DNA of 35,471 nt from Clostridia bacterium (lineage in GTDB: Bacteria > Bacillota > Clostridia > Oscillospirales > CAG-382). The translations under genes and the position numbers were made by a program. The notes beneath the pieces are model-generated. The model was given only the letters and a program-made list of their open reading frames with translations. It did no database searches and was not told where the DNA came from. Below are positions 1 to 9,334 of the stretch, one piece after another. Each line of letters opens with the position of its first letter. The first letter of the stretch is position 1. The DNA is taken from contig JAFQHW010000032.1 in NCBI GenBank assembly GCA_017397805.1, forward strand, positions 1-35,471, in the 5' to 3' direction.

Positions 1-102
1 AATTTTCGAGAACTTTTTGTTTGTCTCTTTGTTGTTCAATTTTCAATGTCCGCTCCGCTCTTGCCTCGCTCCCTCTCGGGCGCTCCCTCAAGCGGCTCAG
101 TT

Positions 103-131
103 AGTATAACACTTATTTCTCCCTTTGTCAA
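103..131 (-). promoter_or_regulatory. Strong sigma-A promoter reading off the left edge
   Basis: On the minus strand a perfect -35 box TTGACA (126-131) is followed by a 17-base spacer and a -10 box TATACT (103-108). It lies downstream of folC and transcribes towards position 1. No open reading frame starts in the remaining 100 bases. The leader contains CATTGAAAATTGAACA (about 32-47 read on the minus strand), which resembles the leader just before 16S rRNA in Bacillus-type rRNA operons. An rRNA operon beyond the edge is therefore an inference, not something visible here. Confidence 0.7.
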
Positions 132-188
132 TACCTTTTTTTGATTTTTTTCAAAAAAGTTTTCTACCTTATATTATATGCAAGAAAT

Positions 189-1466
189 TTATCCCTTATT
201 CTGCAAAAAAAGTTTTTTATTTGCCTCAAAAATTTCGCCGTACATATAGAGAGAGCCGAGGGCAAAAACGGGGCACCTTCCGTCGGCGAGCTCCGCCGCC
301 TTCGCCATACCTTCCTCTACGGTTTCGGCATATACCGCACAGCCGCCGAGGGTGTTTATCTTCTCTGCCAGCTTGTGTGCCTCCAAAGCTCTTGGGTTGT
401 CGGGCTTGACTGCTACAAAATGTTGTGCTATCTCAAGCAGATATTCAATCTCCGCGCTGTAGTCCTTGTCCGCCATAACGCCTATAAGCACGACGGCTTT
501 TCCGTATCTTTCCGCGAAGCTGTCCACCGCCGCACGCACACCCTGGGGGTTATGACCGCCGTCGTAGATAATAAGGGGAGAATCGCAGAGAATCTCAAAC
601 CGCCCTCTCCACTTAACTAATCTCAACCCTTCTTTTATCGCTTTTCCCGAAATTTTTAGTCCTTTTTCGTTAAGCAGCTTTGCGGCAGTTATAACCATCA
701 GCGCGTTGCGATATTGATAAGAACCGAAAAGCGGCACCTCGTAGGATACACCATCGTACTCAAAAGATATGCCGTCCTTGGTATTATCCTTGTGACAAAG
801 CTTATCAAACTCAGGACTTACGCAAGGACATCCCGCGGCTTTGCACGCTTCCTCTATCACCTTGGCGGCGCTTGCGTTGTTGTTGGCAGACACCACGGCG
901 CTGCCTTTTTTTATAATACCCGCTTTGGCTTTTGCTATCTCCTCTATGCTGTTGCCCAGAACGCCCATATGGTCGAAATCTATCTCCGTTATAACGGAAA
1001 GCAAGGGCGCATCTATGACGTTGGTGGAATCCAACTCGCCGCCCAAGCCTACCTCAAGCACCACCACGTCGCAGTTTTGGCGACTGAAAAATTCAAAGCC
1101 GATAGCGGTAACCAGCTCAAACTCCGTAGGATGGTCCTCCATGCTTTCCGCGAAAGGCTTGACGTATTCGGTTATCTCTGCCAGCTCGGCATCGGTGATT
1201 TCCTCACCGTTGACCTGCATACGCTCGTTGAAACGCAAAATGTAAGGGGAGGTATAAAGCCCCACCTTATAGCCTGCCGTTTTTAAAACGGAAGCAATCA
1301 TAGCGCAAACGGAACCCTTGCCGTTGGTGCCCGCCACGTGTATAAACTTCAATTTGTTTTGAGGGTCGCCCATAAGCGAGAGCAGTTTTTGGGTGCGTTC
1401 AAGTCCCGGACGGCTACCCATCCAGGAAACACCGTGTATATATTCAAGCGCCTGAGTAACGGTCAT
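189..1466 (-). CDS. folC: Folylpolyglutamate synthase / dihydrofolate synthase FolC
   Basis: A 425-residue cytoplasmic Mur-ligase-family enzyme that adds glutamate to folates (and, in bifunctional forms, to dihydropteroate) using ATP. The P-loop GTNGKGS is at residues 46-52. The folate-loop region YTSPYILRFNERMQVNG is at about 71-87, and the conserved EVGLGGELDSTN box is at 138-149. Length is normal for FolC. The ATG overlaps the stop of the upstream folT by four bases (ATGA), so the two are translationally coupled and share the THF riboswitch upstream of folT. Polyglutamylation traps folate imported by FolT, which fits the pairing. Whether it also has dihydrofolate synthase activity cannot be read from sequence; no other folate biosynthesis gene is nearby. 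Confidence 0.95.
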   Translation of the reverse strand: MTVTQALEYIHGVSWMGSRPGLERTQKLLSLMGDPQNKLKFIHVAGTNGKGSVCAMIASVLKTAGYKVGLYTSPYILRFNERMQVNGEEITDAELAEITEYVKPFAESMEDHPTEFELVTAIGFEFFSRQNCDVVVLEVGLGGELDSTNVIDAPLLSVITEIDFDHMGVLGNSIEEIAKAKAGIIKKGSAVVSANNNASAAKVIEEACKAAGCPCVSPEFDKLCHKDNTKDGISFEYDGVSYEVPLFGSYQYRNALMVITAAKLLNEKGLKISGKAIKEGLRLVKWRGRFEILCDSPLIIYDGGHNPQGVRAAVDSFAERYGKAVVLIGVMADKDYSAEIEYLLEIAQHFVAVKPDNPRALEAHKLAEKINTLGGCAVYAETVEEGMAKAAELADGRCPVFALGSLYMYGEIFEANKKLFLQNKG

Positions 1467-1999
1467 TTTCTGTCACCTGCCATGTACTTTTCCAAGCCTT
1501 TTTGAGAGCGAAGCCACTTGATAAGAAGCATCTCTGCCGTGCCCGCAAGAACGGAAAAGGCAAGTCCTATCAGAATGCCGTAAACGGGCATACCGAAATC
1601 GCGCACTTTTGCGATGGATTTAATGCCCACTTGACCTATGGCGTGTGCCAACGCTACCGCCGTTGCGGTCTGCGCCGTTTTGTTTTTCTTTACAATAAAA
1701 GGAACGATACCCGAAATAACACCCACCGAAGCCGCACCTATGGAAATAATAGGATGGAGGGCGGGGTTGGTGGACATAAGACAGCTTACCGCGTCAGCAC
1801 AAACACCTACCGCACCGCCCACAACGGGGCCGAACAGCAGACCCGAAAGAATAACGGGCGCGTTTTCCAAGGTGAATCTGTAGTACACGTTGAAAGTGAA
1901 CAAATTCTTACATATTATACCTATCACCGCGCTTGCCGCCGCCAGCATTGCCGCCGTGGTAACTATCCTGGCCATTGACTTTTTGTTGTTTTTGGACAT
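1463..1999 (-). CDS. folT: Folate ECF transporter substrate-binding component FolT
   Basis: A 178-residue integral membrane S component that binds folate and works with a shared energizing module (EcfA-A'-T) encoded elsewhere, as in group II ECF transporters. About five to six hydrophobic segments are visible. The family block RFTLENAPVILSGLLFGP is at residues 41-58, followed by GxxVGVCADAVSCLM at 62-75, typical of FolT-like folate S components. The start is an ATG at 1999 preceded by a strong AAAGGAGGGG. The gene lies 70 bases downstream of a tetrahydrofolate riboswitch, which independently supports folate as the substrate. It is followed by folC with a four-base overlap. Confidence 0.93.
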   Translation of the reverse strand: MSKNNKKSMARIVTTAAMLAAASAVIGIICKNLFTFNVYYRFTLENAPVILSGLLFGPVVGGAVGVCADAVSCLMSTNPALHPIISIGAASVGVISGIVPFIVKKNKTAQTATAVALAHAIGQVGIKSIAKVRDFGMPVYGILIGLAFSVLAGTAEMLLIKWLRSQKGLEKYMAGDRK

Positions 2000-2068
2000 A
2001 AAAAACCCCTCCTTTATCTTTCGTCGTCATATCAAAGCACGAAAAACAAAGAGGGTGCAAAAATATGC

Positions 2069-2172
2069 GACAGCGGGATGCTAACCCGATACCGCAAGCG
2101 TGTTTAACCACTTTTCGTCCGTCGGCAACTCCCCGTCCGACAGGCACTTCACGCATCGAGTCATACTCTGCC
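2069..2172 (-). promoter_or_regulatory. Tetrahydrofolate (THF) riboswitch
   Basis: The minus-strand RNA closely follows the THF riboswitch consensus. P1 is GGCAG (2172-2168) pairing with CTGTC (2073-2069). The conserved blocks occur in order: GCGUgAAGUGCC, then CGGGGAGUUG, then GGACGAAAA, then GCGGUAUCG and finally GCAUCCCGCUGUC. These match my memory of the Eubacterium siraeum class almost block for block. It begins only a few bases after the mapped promoter and ends 70 bases before folT. A pyrimidine stretch ACCCTCTTT (about 2050-2057) can pair with the folT ribosome binding site AAAGGAGGG, suggesting translational control: ligand binding would favour sequestration of the site. Confidence 0.93.
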
Positions 2173-2178
2173 ACCGCC

Positions 2179-2207
2179 ATATTAGCACAGCAAGCTCCCT
2201 TTGTCAA
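2179..2207 (-). promoter_or_regulatory. Promoter of folT-folC
   Basis: Minus strand: -35 TTGACA (2202-2207), 17-base spacer, -10 TAATAT (2179-2184). The expected start falls right before the riboswitch P1 stem. A short hairpin (CTCCCT/AGGGAG, about 2195-2214) overlaps the -35 box; its relevance is unknown. Confidence 0.8.
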
Positions 2208-2341
2208 GAGGGAGAAAGCGATTGCAGAAGCACGAAGTCGTATAACGGATTTTAGCAGGAGTTTATGTCGCTTGCTAAAACATTCCGTCGGCTTCGGGGT
2301 ATTGTTAACAAAAAGTTCACATAAAAAGTTTCGCAAAGCTA

Positions 2342-2369
2342 TTGACAACGGCAAAATCGGGTGTATAAT
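2342..2369 (+). promoter_or_regulatory. Heat-shock operon promoter
   Basis: Consensus -35 TTGACA (2342-2347), 16-base spacer, and perfect -10 TATAAT (2364-2369). It drives hrcA and is followed at once by the CIRCE operator, the standard layout for HrcA autoregulation. Confidence 0.88.
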
Positions 2370-2377
2370 CATAAGTG

Positions 2378-2404
2378 TTAGCAGACAACACAGCCGAGTG
2401 CTAA
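2378..2404 (+). promoter_or_regulatory. CIRCE operator (HrcA binding site)
   Basis: A 9-9-9 inverted repeat: left arm TTAGCAGAC (2378-2386), nine-base spacer, right arm GAGTGCTAA (2396-2404). The right arm is perfect CIRCE. The left arm differs from the TTAGCACTC consensus at two inner positions. It lies between the -10 box and the hrcA ribosome binding site, so bound HrcA would block initiation or early elongation. Confidence 0.9.
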
Positions 2405-2437
2405 AAAACATAAGTGGTTTTGGGAGGTGAATGCCAA

Positions 2438-3475
2438 GTGGAATTATCAGAACGCAAACAGCGTATACTAAAATCTATAGTGGACGAGTATATTCGTTCC
2501 GGTGAGCCGGTTGGCTCCAAGTATATCTCCACTGCACTGCCCGACTCGGTTTCCAGCGCAACGGTGCGCAACGAGATGAGCGAGCTTGTTGAGATGGGCT
2601 ACCTTGATAAGCCCCACAGCTCCGCAGGGCGAGTGCCTACCACGAAAGGACTTAACACCTACATCGACGCTTTGATGGAAAGCTACAAGCTCAGTCTTGA
2701 GGAGCTTGATTTGCTGAACGAGCTTGTGGAGTTTAAGGTGGGTGAGTTTGGTAAGCTTCTTAACCAAGCGGCAAGAGCTTTATCCCATATAACCAACTAC
2801 ACGGCAATCTCGGTGCTTAAACCGCCCGCCATTACGGTTGAGAAATTTAAGACCGTTTACGTGGACGAAAACAACTTTTTGTTGATGATGAGTTGCAAGG
2901 ACGGCGAGGTTAAAACCAAGACCGTAAAGGCAAGCGGCTGTACGGAAGGCAAGCTTAAGGTTTTGGAGAAGGCTTTTAACGGCTGTCTTGTAGGGATGAC
3001 CGCAGAGCAGATGACCTTGCCCGTTATATTAAAGCTTGAAGAAAACGCAAAAAACGCAGAGGAGCTTGTACATCCCGCGTTAAAGGCGGTGCACAGCTTG
3101 CTTGGCAGCGGCACAAAAGAGGACGTGCAGGTAGAAGGCCTGGCAAAGCTGCTCAGTTATCCCGAATTCTTTGACGTAAGCAAAGCCAAAGAGGTTTTAG
3201 GGGTGCTTGAGGAAAAACACGACTTGGTTAACCGCTTGACGGCGGGTACGCCCGATAAGGCAAACGTGGTTATGTCCGGCAGCGGACTTACCAAGGCGAA
3301 CGCCAGCGTGGTGTACTACCCCATAACCGTGGACGGTGAAACGGTGGGCGCAATAGGCGTTATCGGTCCTAAGCGTATGGATTATAAGAAGGTAATAGCA
3401 AGCCTTGAGTATTTTGCATCCGGATTATCCGAAGAGATGAAGAACAGTGCAGAAGGGAATAACGAAGATGAGTAA
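2438..3475 (+). CDS. hrcA: Heat-inducible transcription repressor HrcA
   Basis: A 345-residue repressor of class I heat-shock genes that binds CIRCE and depends on GroE for activity. The N-terminal winged helix is clear, with the block SSATVRNEMSELVEMGYL at about residues 38-55 and the wing HSSAGRVPT just after. The rest matches the GAF-like and insertion domains of HrcA in length. I chose GTG 2438 because GGGAGGTGA (2422-2430) sits seven bases upstream; the earlier in-frame GTG at 2414 has no such site. It is the first gene of the operon, directly after promoter and CIRCE, so it is autoregulated. Its stop overlaps the grpE start by eight bases. Confidence 0.95.
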   Translation: MELSERKQRILKSIVDEYIRSGEPVGSKYISTALPDSVSSATVRNEMSELVEMGYLDKPHSSAGRVPTTKGLNTYIDALMESYKLSLEELDLLNELVEFKVGEFGKLLNQAARALSHITNYTAISVLKPPAITVEKFKTVYVDENNFLLMMSCKDGEVKTKTVKASGCTEGKLKVLEKAFNGCLVGMTAEQMTLPVILKLEENAKNAEELVHPALKAVHSLLGSGTKEDVQVEGLAKLLSYPEFFDVSKAKEVLGVLEEKHDLVNRLTAGTPDKANVVMSGSGLTKANASVVYYPITVDGETVGAIGVIGPKRMDYKKVIASLEYFASGLSEEMKNSAEGNNEDE

Positions 3476-4004
3476 CGAAACTGAAAAGAACGTTGATAAC
3501 ATAGACGAAGTAAAAGAGCCCAAGGAAAGCAAAAGCAAGCAAAAGGCAAAGCTTTTGGAGGCAGAAGAAAAATTGAAGGCGGCAGAAGCCGAGAACGCAG
3601 AGCTTAACGATAAATATATGAGGCTTGCGGCAGAATACGATAATTTCCGCAGGCGCAGTGCCAAGGAAAAAGAAGCTCTTTACGGTGACTGCTTTGCAGA
3701 AGCAATCGGCGCGTTTCTTCCCGTTATAGACAATGCGGAGCGTGCCGCAGAATACGCCACCGACGACAGTGAGCTGGCAAAAGGCGTATTGATGCTTAAC
3801 AAACAGCTGAAGGACGTTCTTTCCAAAATGAAGGTGGAAGAGATTCTTCCCGACGGTGAACAGTTCGACCCCAACTTCCACAATGCGATAATGCACGAGG
3901 AAGACGATGAAAGTCCCGAAAACACTGTTTCCCAGACCTTGCAGAAGGGCTACAGAATAGGCGATAAGGTTATCCGCCATGCCCTTGTTAAGGTAGTTAA
4001 TTAG
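3468..4004 (+). CDS. grpE: Nucleotide exchange factor GrpE
   Basis: A 178-residue co-chaperone that releases ADP from DnaK. The N-terminus is charged and probably disordered, followed by a Lys/Glu-rich long helix (about residues 22-70) ending in EYDNFRRR. The C-terminal beta-wing carries the family signature from PNFHNAIMHEEDDE through QKGYRIGDKVIRHALVKV. The ATG at 3468 overlaps the end of hrcA, and an AGAAGGGA site lies about 10 bases upstream. An upstream in-frame ATG (3447) would add seven residues without a better ribosome site. dnaK follows after 37 bases. Confidence 0.95.
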   Translation: MSNETEKNVDNIDEVKEPKESKSKQKAKLLEAEEKLKAAEAENAELNDKYMRLAAEYDNFRRRSAKEKEALYGDCFAEAIGAFLPVIDNAERAAEYATDDSELAKGVLMLNKQLKDVLSKMKVEEILPDGEQFDPNFHNAIMHEEDDESPENTVSQTLQKGYRIGDKVIRHALVKVVN

Positions 4005-4029
4005 TTTATAAAATTTACTTATATATTAG

Positions 4030-5871
<1,842 letters not shown>

Positions 5872-5874
5872 TGG

Positions 5875-5896
5875 TCTGTGAAAAAAGCGCAGACCG
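5875..5896 (+). terminator. Hairpin just after dnaK (possible attenuator or terminator)
   Basis: GGTCTGTG pairs with CGCAGACC (eight pairs including one G-U) around an A-rich loop, three bases after the dnaK stop codon. It is followed by GCATAAAAAATC rather than a U-run, so it is at best a weak terminator or mRNA-stabilising hairpin. Its 3' arm is part of the 19-bp direct repeat described separately. Confidence 0.45.
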
Positions 5897-6144
5897 CATA
5901 AAAAATCTTATTACTTGGGCTTTCAAACAACTGAAAGCTCAAGTAAACAATTAAACCATAGGAACAACTAAGGTTTTTGTTTTAATTTTTATGCTATGAA
6001 CAAACTTCGCCCTCGACGTACCTTTGTACGCCGTCGGGTATCCCAAAACAACGCTTCTCGTTGTTTTGGCTCAGTTTGTCCATTCTGCACATTTTTCCCT
6101 ATCCCATTGGGGCGCACCCCCGAATAAGCGCAGACCGCATAAAA
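5885..6144 (+). repeat. Element E: structured insertion between 19-bp direct repeats (dnaK-dnaJ gap)
   Basis: AAGCGCAGACCGCATAAAA occurs exactly at 5885-5903 and again at 6126-6144. The 222 bases between hold no credible gene but several hairpins. ACTTGGGCTTTC/GAAAGCTCAAGT is at 5913-5944. A three-way-junction-like unit is closed by ACAAACT (6000-6006) and AGTTTGT (6073-6079), and encloses stems at 6014-6036 and 6043-6069 (CCAAAACAACG/CGTTGTTTTGG). GGGG/CCCC near 6110-6120 adds another. The repeat includes half of the dnaK-distal hairpin, so a long target-site duplication at a terminator-like hairpin is the likeliest explanation. No clear terminal inverted repeats are visible. Confidence 0.6.
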
Positions 6145-6220
6145 CTCCGAACTGAAATAACAAACCAAACGGCGGCGGAGATATTCTCCGCCGCTTACGA
6201 AGGATTGAGGTGGTATATCG

Positions 6221-7360
6221 GTGGCTGAAAAAAGAGATTACTACGAGGTGCTGGGAATACAAAAAGGCGCCACTGCAGACGAAATAAAAAAAGCATACAA
6301 AAAGCAGGCAAAAAAATATCACCCCGATATGAATCCGGGCGACAAGGCGGCAGAGGAAAAATTCAAAGAGGTCAACGAAGCTTACGCCGTACTTTCCGAC
6401 GAGGAAAAGAAGAATATGTACGACCAATACGGGCACGCGGCTTTTGACCCCGCAAACGGCGGTTTTGGCGGCGGTGGCGGTTTTGGCGGCTTCGGCGGCT
6501 TTGATTTCGGCGATATAGGCGACATTTTCGGCAGCTTTTTCGGCGGCGGCGCAAGCAGCAGAAGAAGCACGGGCCCCGCCCGCGGCGAGGATCTGGCTTA
6601 CCGCCTGACTTTGGATTTTGAAGAAGCGGTTTTCGGCTGTAAAAAGACCATAGAGTTTGCACACACGGAAAAATGCGCCGACTGTAACGGCAGAGGTGCA
6701 GAAAACCCCAACGATGCGGAAGCTTGCCCCAACTGCGGCGGCAGCGGCACCGTAAGGGTACTTAAAAACATAGGCTTTGGCTCCATGCAAATGCAACAGC
6801 CTTGCTCCCGTTGCGGCGGCAAGGGCAGAATTATAAAGAACGCGTGTAAGAGTTGTCGAGGCAAGGGCGTTGTAAAAAAGCAGAAGAAGCTGGACGTAAA
6901 CATCCCCGCCGGTATTGACAGCGGTGAGCGCATACAGCTCAGAGGGCAAGGCAACGCGGGTGAAAACGGCGGTCCCTCCGGCAATCTGTACGTAACCGTA
7001 AGCGTCCGTCCGCACAAGCTTTTTGAGCGTGACGGCACCATTATATATTTGGATATGCCCATCACCTTCGTGGAGGCAACGCTGGGCGCAACGGTGACGG
7101 TACCCACCCCCGAAGGCGGCAAGGCGGAGTTCACCATCCCCGAAGGCACCCAAAGCGGGTCGGTATTCTCTCTGCGGGGCAAAGGTGTGCCCTACCTTAA
7201 CAACCCCTCGGTAAGAGGCGATATGAGGGTTACCCTTAACGTGGAGATACCGAAAGGGCTTAACTCCAAGCAAAAAGAGCTTCTTCAAAAATTTGCCGAA
7301 AGCACCGACACTAAAAATTACAACAAAAAGAAAAGCTTCTTTGATAAATTTAAGAAATAA
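6221..7360 (+). CDS. dnaJ: Chaperone protein DnaJ (Hsp40)
   Basis: A 379-residue type I J-protein that stimulates the DnaK ATPase and delivers clients. J domain with HPD at residues 34-36; Gly/Phe-rich linker at about 76-117, unusually rich in GGFGG units; four CxxCxGxG zinc modules at about 146-220 ([32 protein letters not shown]); then the two client-binding beta domains and the C-terminal dimer region. The start is GTG 6221 with GAGGTGG about eight bases upstream. Last gene of the heat-shock operon, separated from dnaK by element E. I saw no convincing separate promoter, so read-through from dnaK is assumed. Confidence 0.97.
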   Translation: MAEKRDYYEVLGIQKGATADEIKKAYKKQAKKYHPDMNPGDKAAEEKFKEVNEAYAVLSDEEKKNMYDQYGHAAFDPANGGFGGGGGFGGFGGFDFGDIGDIFGSFFGGGASSRRSTGPARGEDLAYRLTLDFEEAVFGCKKTIEFAHTEKCADCNGRGAENPNDAEACPNCGGSGTVRVLKNIGFGSMQMQQPCSRCGGKGRIIKNACKSCRGKGVVKKQKKLDVNIPAGIDSGERIQLRGQGNAGENGGPSGNLYVTVSVRPHKLFERDGTIIYLDMPITFVEATLGATVTVPTPEGGKAEFTIPEGTQSGSVFSLRGKGVPYLNNPSVRGDMRVTLNVEIPKGLNSKQKELLQKFAESTDTKNYNKKKSFFDKFKK

Positions 7361-7377
7361 GCTTATTCACAAAACGA

Positions 7378-7417
7378 AGGCTGTATTGAATGCGGTATCT
7401 TGCATTCAATACAGCCT
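7378..7417 (+). terminator. Large hairpin after dnaJ, 5' border of repeat A1
   Basis: A perfect 16-bp stem: AGGCTGTATTGAATGC (7378-7393) and its complement (7402-7417) with an eight-base loop, 18 bases after the dnaJ stop. It lacks a U-run, so it may act as a 3'-end stabiliser or transcription pause. It directly abuts the family A repeat. Confidence 0.5.
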
Positions 7418-7643
7418 CAAGCTGATGACAAAGTTTGTCATCAGCTTGGCAGAGTACCGAGAAAGAGCGCAGACAAGACGAACCGAGGCGAGAACTGTAC
7501 TTTGTACTGTGAGCCGAGGTTCGTTTTGAACGAAAAAATATAACAAAATGCAGAAAAATAAGGAGGCTCGCCTCCTTATTTTTCTTCTTCATTATGTTTG
7601 TTTGTTTTCTTTTTCGTGCTCTGTGCCTTTGTCAGTGGTCTGA
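7417..7643 (+). repeat. Family A structured repeat, copy A1
   Basis: About 227 bp, repeated at 10962-11228 (minus) and 20429-20657, with a remnant at 35240-35303. Modules in order: an almost perfect palindrome AAGCTGATGACAAA/TTTGTCATCAGCTT (7419-7447); the block GGCAGAG...GAAAGAGCGCAGAC; a long stem ACGAACC...GGTTCGT enclosing a GTAC hairpin; TTCGTT/AACGAA; a strong hairpin AAAAATAAGGAGGC/GCCTCCTTATTTTT (7554-7583); and a T-rich tail ending GTCAGTGGTCTGA. Ends are weakly inverted (TCA..TGAC against GTCA..TGA). No open reading frame is conserved among copies. It lies in the same orientation as the gene before it. Confidence 0.85.
7554..7588 (+). terminator. Terminator-like hairpin inside A1
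   Basis: A 14-bp perfect stem with a two-base loop and T-rich 3' side (TTATTTTTCTTCTTC). It has intrinsic-terminator form and could end the dnaK-dnaJ transcript. The mirrored A-run allows function in both directions. Confidence 0.6.
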
Positions 7644-7661
7644 CGGGGCTGAGATCAGCCC
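7644..7661 (+). terminator. Short GC-rich hairpin at the 3' border of A1
   Basis: GGGGCTGA and TCAGCCCC pair perfectly around a two-base GA loop, directly after the GGTCTGA end of A1. It is followed by GATTCTTC, so termination would be weak. It fits the pattern of a hairpin at each end of family A copies. Confidence 0.4.
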
Positions 7662-7702
7662 CGATTCTTCATGTCTTGCGAAAATATCAACAGTAGGTGC
7701 AT

Positions 7703-7731
7703 TTGCAATATTTGCAGGTCTATGTTATAAT
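7703..7731 (+). promoter_or_regulatory. Promoter of the phosphatase gene
   Basis: -35 TTGCAA (7703-7708), 17-base spacer, perfect -10 TATAAT (7726-7731), just upstream of the AGGAGAGGGG ribosome site. It shares the unusual TTGCAA -35 with three other promoters in the window. Confidence 0.8.
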
Positions 7732-7753
7732 ATTCTGCGAAGGAGAGGGGTTT

Positions 7754-8203
7754 ATGATGAAAATACTTTTTATCTGCCACGGCAATATATGCCGCAGTCC
7801 CATGGCGGAATTTATATGCAAAGACTTAGCGGCAAAGCGCGGAATAAAGGGGCTTACCATAGCTTCTGCCGCCACGAGCAATGAAGAAATAGGAAATCCC
7901 GTGTATCCGCCCGCAAAAGCGGAGCTTAAAAAACACGGGATAAGCTGTGAGGGCAAGCGGGCAAGGCGCATAACCGCCGCCGACTACCGAGAATACGATT
8001 TGCTTATATGTATGGATAGCTTTAATATTCGAAATGCACTGCGTATCTTCGGCGAAGATAAGGAGGGCAAGCTGGTTAAGCTTATGTCCTTTGCAAACAG
8101 CGACGGTGACGTTGCCGACCCTTGGTACACCGACCGCTTTGATATAGCCTACAGCGATATTTACAAGGGCTGCTGCGGCCTTCTTGACAGGCTTAGCCAA
8201 TGA
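7754..8203 (+). CDS. Low-molecular-weight protein-tyrosine-phosphatase family protein
   Basis: A 149-residue cytosolic phosphatase of the LMW-PTP/arsenate-reductase-like fold. The catalytic P-loop CHGNICRS has nucleophile Cys8 and Arg14, directly after the first strand (KILFI). The general-acid loop DPWY is at about residue 122, the expected C-terminal position. Start at ATG 7754 (the next ATG, 7757, is equally possible), following AGGAGAGGGG and its own promoter. Physiological substrate unknown. No tyrosine kinase or capsule gene is nearby, so a role in exopolysaccharide control is not supported here. Its 3' end overlaps the convergent tmcAL gene by 11 bases. Confidence 0.9.
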   Translation: MMKILFICHGNICRSPMAEFICKDLAAKRGIKGLTIASAATSNEEIGNPVYPPAKAELKKHGISCEGKRARRITAADYREYDLLICMDSFNIRNALRIFGEDKEGKLVKLMSFANSDGDVADPWYTDRFDIAYSDIYKGCCGLLDRLSQ

Positions 8204-9314
8204 ACGGGGTCTTTGTCAAGGGCGATATGTAAGGCTTTATTTCAGCCGTACAAAGTGCGGCTTCCTCCTCGGCGATAAGCGCCGCTTCTGCGGCGGCTAT
8301 ACCGTCGGGGGGGAGCTTTTTATAATCAGCCGGCTTTGTCACCACAGATAAGGCACGGCTTTTTTTTGTTGCACTTAAAAACTCAAGACCTTTTTTGTCT
8401 GCGGCAAGCAGATTGGTGTATATGGGCTTGGCCTTGACCGCTTCAGCGCCGATTCCGAGCCAAGCGGCAACTATTCCGCGGCGCACCCTTGCGGCGGTAT
8501 AGGTCTTGCCCGTAGCGGCGGCTACAAGCTCCTCTAAGCTCGTGGCTTTAAGGGCGGCGCTTTTAAGGGTGGCGGCAAGGGATGCGTCTACGCAATAAAG
8601 TCCTTGGGGCACACCTTTTCTGAGCAGAGAGATAATCTCTCTTTCTCTGTATTTAAGGTCCCTTTTCTCCGTGTAAAACCGTGGGAACGGTATCTCTCCT
8701 TCAAAGCTTCCACCTTCTCTTATCTTCGTGGAGCTTTTGAAACCGAAATCCCTCTTTACAAAGCAAAAATCCATATCATATCCGCTTTTTATTGCGTGGG
8801 CGATGTACTCTGCTCCTAAAATATTATTAGGCTTGCTTAGGATTTCCGCGCCCTTGTCTCCCAAATGCTTTCTTATAGCTTCTGCTCTTGCCCGCGGAAA
8901 GGAAAGGGAAGGGTCGGCTTTGATAAGCCTTGCGGTTTCCTCCTCAAATTCCTCGGTGGCTATAAGCTTTGCTATGTCCGTAAGCATATCACCGCCGTCT
9001 TCACAACCGAATGCTAAGGAAGACGCACCCATGGCGGCGGCAATATCCACGCCTGCGGCGGCAAAATCCTTAGCGGAGGCTAAGCAGTAGGGAAAGGGAA
9101 GCTCCAAAACCAAGTTCATTCCGCCGGCTACAGCGCTTTCCGCGCGGCGATATTTGTCTTCCACCGCCACCTGCCCCCGTTGTACGAAGGCACCGCTCAT
9201 TATCCCCATGATACAGCCGTACTTTTCCTTTAATACCGACAGCTGATGCTGATGCCCGAAGTGGAACGGATTGTATTCACATATTAAAGCTACCGTTTTT
9301 CTTTGATTTTCCAT
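8193..9314 (-). CDS. tmcAL: tRNA(Met) cytidine acetate ligase TmcAL (YlbM family)
   Basis: A 373-residue nucleotidyltransferase-like enzyme. In Bacillus subtilis the family activates acetate with ATP to make N4-acetylcytidine at the wobble position of elongator tRNA-Met. The N-terminal HxGH-type nucleotidyl-transfer motif is seen in CEYNPFHFGHQHQL (residues 12-25). The LELPFPYCLASAKDFAAAGV block and the repeated GxEY/IREGG pieces match the family. It is slightly shorter than the usual 390-420 residues. Start at ATG 9314 with AAAGGTGC upstream. It is divergent from ackA with an 84-base gap; in several Firmicutes these two are also neighbours, perhaps because both concern acetate, but that link is inference. 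Confidence 0.9.
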   Translation of the reverse strand: MENQRKTVALICEYNPFHFGHQHQLSVLKEKYGCIMGIMSGAFVQRGQVAVEDKYRRAESAVAGGMNLVLELPFPYCLASAKDFAAAGVDIAAAMGASSLAFGCEDGGDMLTDIAKLIATEEFEEETARLIKADPSLSFPRARAEAIRKHLGDKGAEILSKPNNILGAEYIAHAIKSGYDMDFCFVKRDFGFKSSTKIREGGSFEGEIPFPRFYTEKRDLKYREREIISLLRKGVPQGLYCVDASLAATLKSAALKATSLEELVAAATGKTYTAARVRRGIVAAWLGIGAEAVKAKPIYTNLLAADKKGLEFLSATKKSRALSVVTKPADYKKLPPDGIAAAEAALIAEEEAALCTAEIKPYISPLTKTPFIG

Positions 9315-9334
9315 ATAAAAGCACCTTTTTCCTA

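Noticed and set aside
1890-2084. Short plus-strand frame across the folT start
   Set aside because: Overlaps folT and the riboswitch region, with no ribosome site.
2250-2280. TTTTAGCA/TGCTAAAA inverted repeat as a second CIRCE
   Set aside because: The spacer is 15 bases and the inner CTC/GAG bases of CIRCE are absent. It lies upstream of the promoter, so I leave it as an unassigned dyad.
6071-7288. A 405-codon open frame antisense to dnaJ
   Set aside because: It mirrors the Gly-rich and cysteine modules of dnaJ; it has no ribosome site and low-complexity Ala/Phe composition typical of an antisense shadow.
7419-7643. Family A as a small protein gene or a tRNA-like RNA
   Set aside because: No frame is conserved between A1, A2 and A3, and there is no cloverleaf; the GGTTCGT block only resembles a T-arm by chance.
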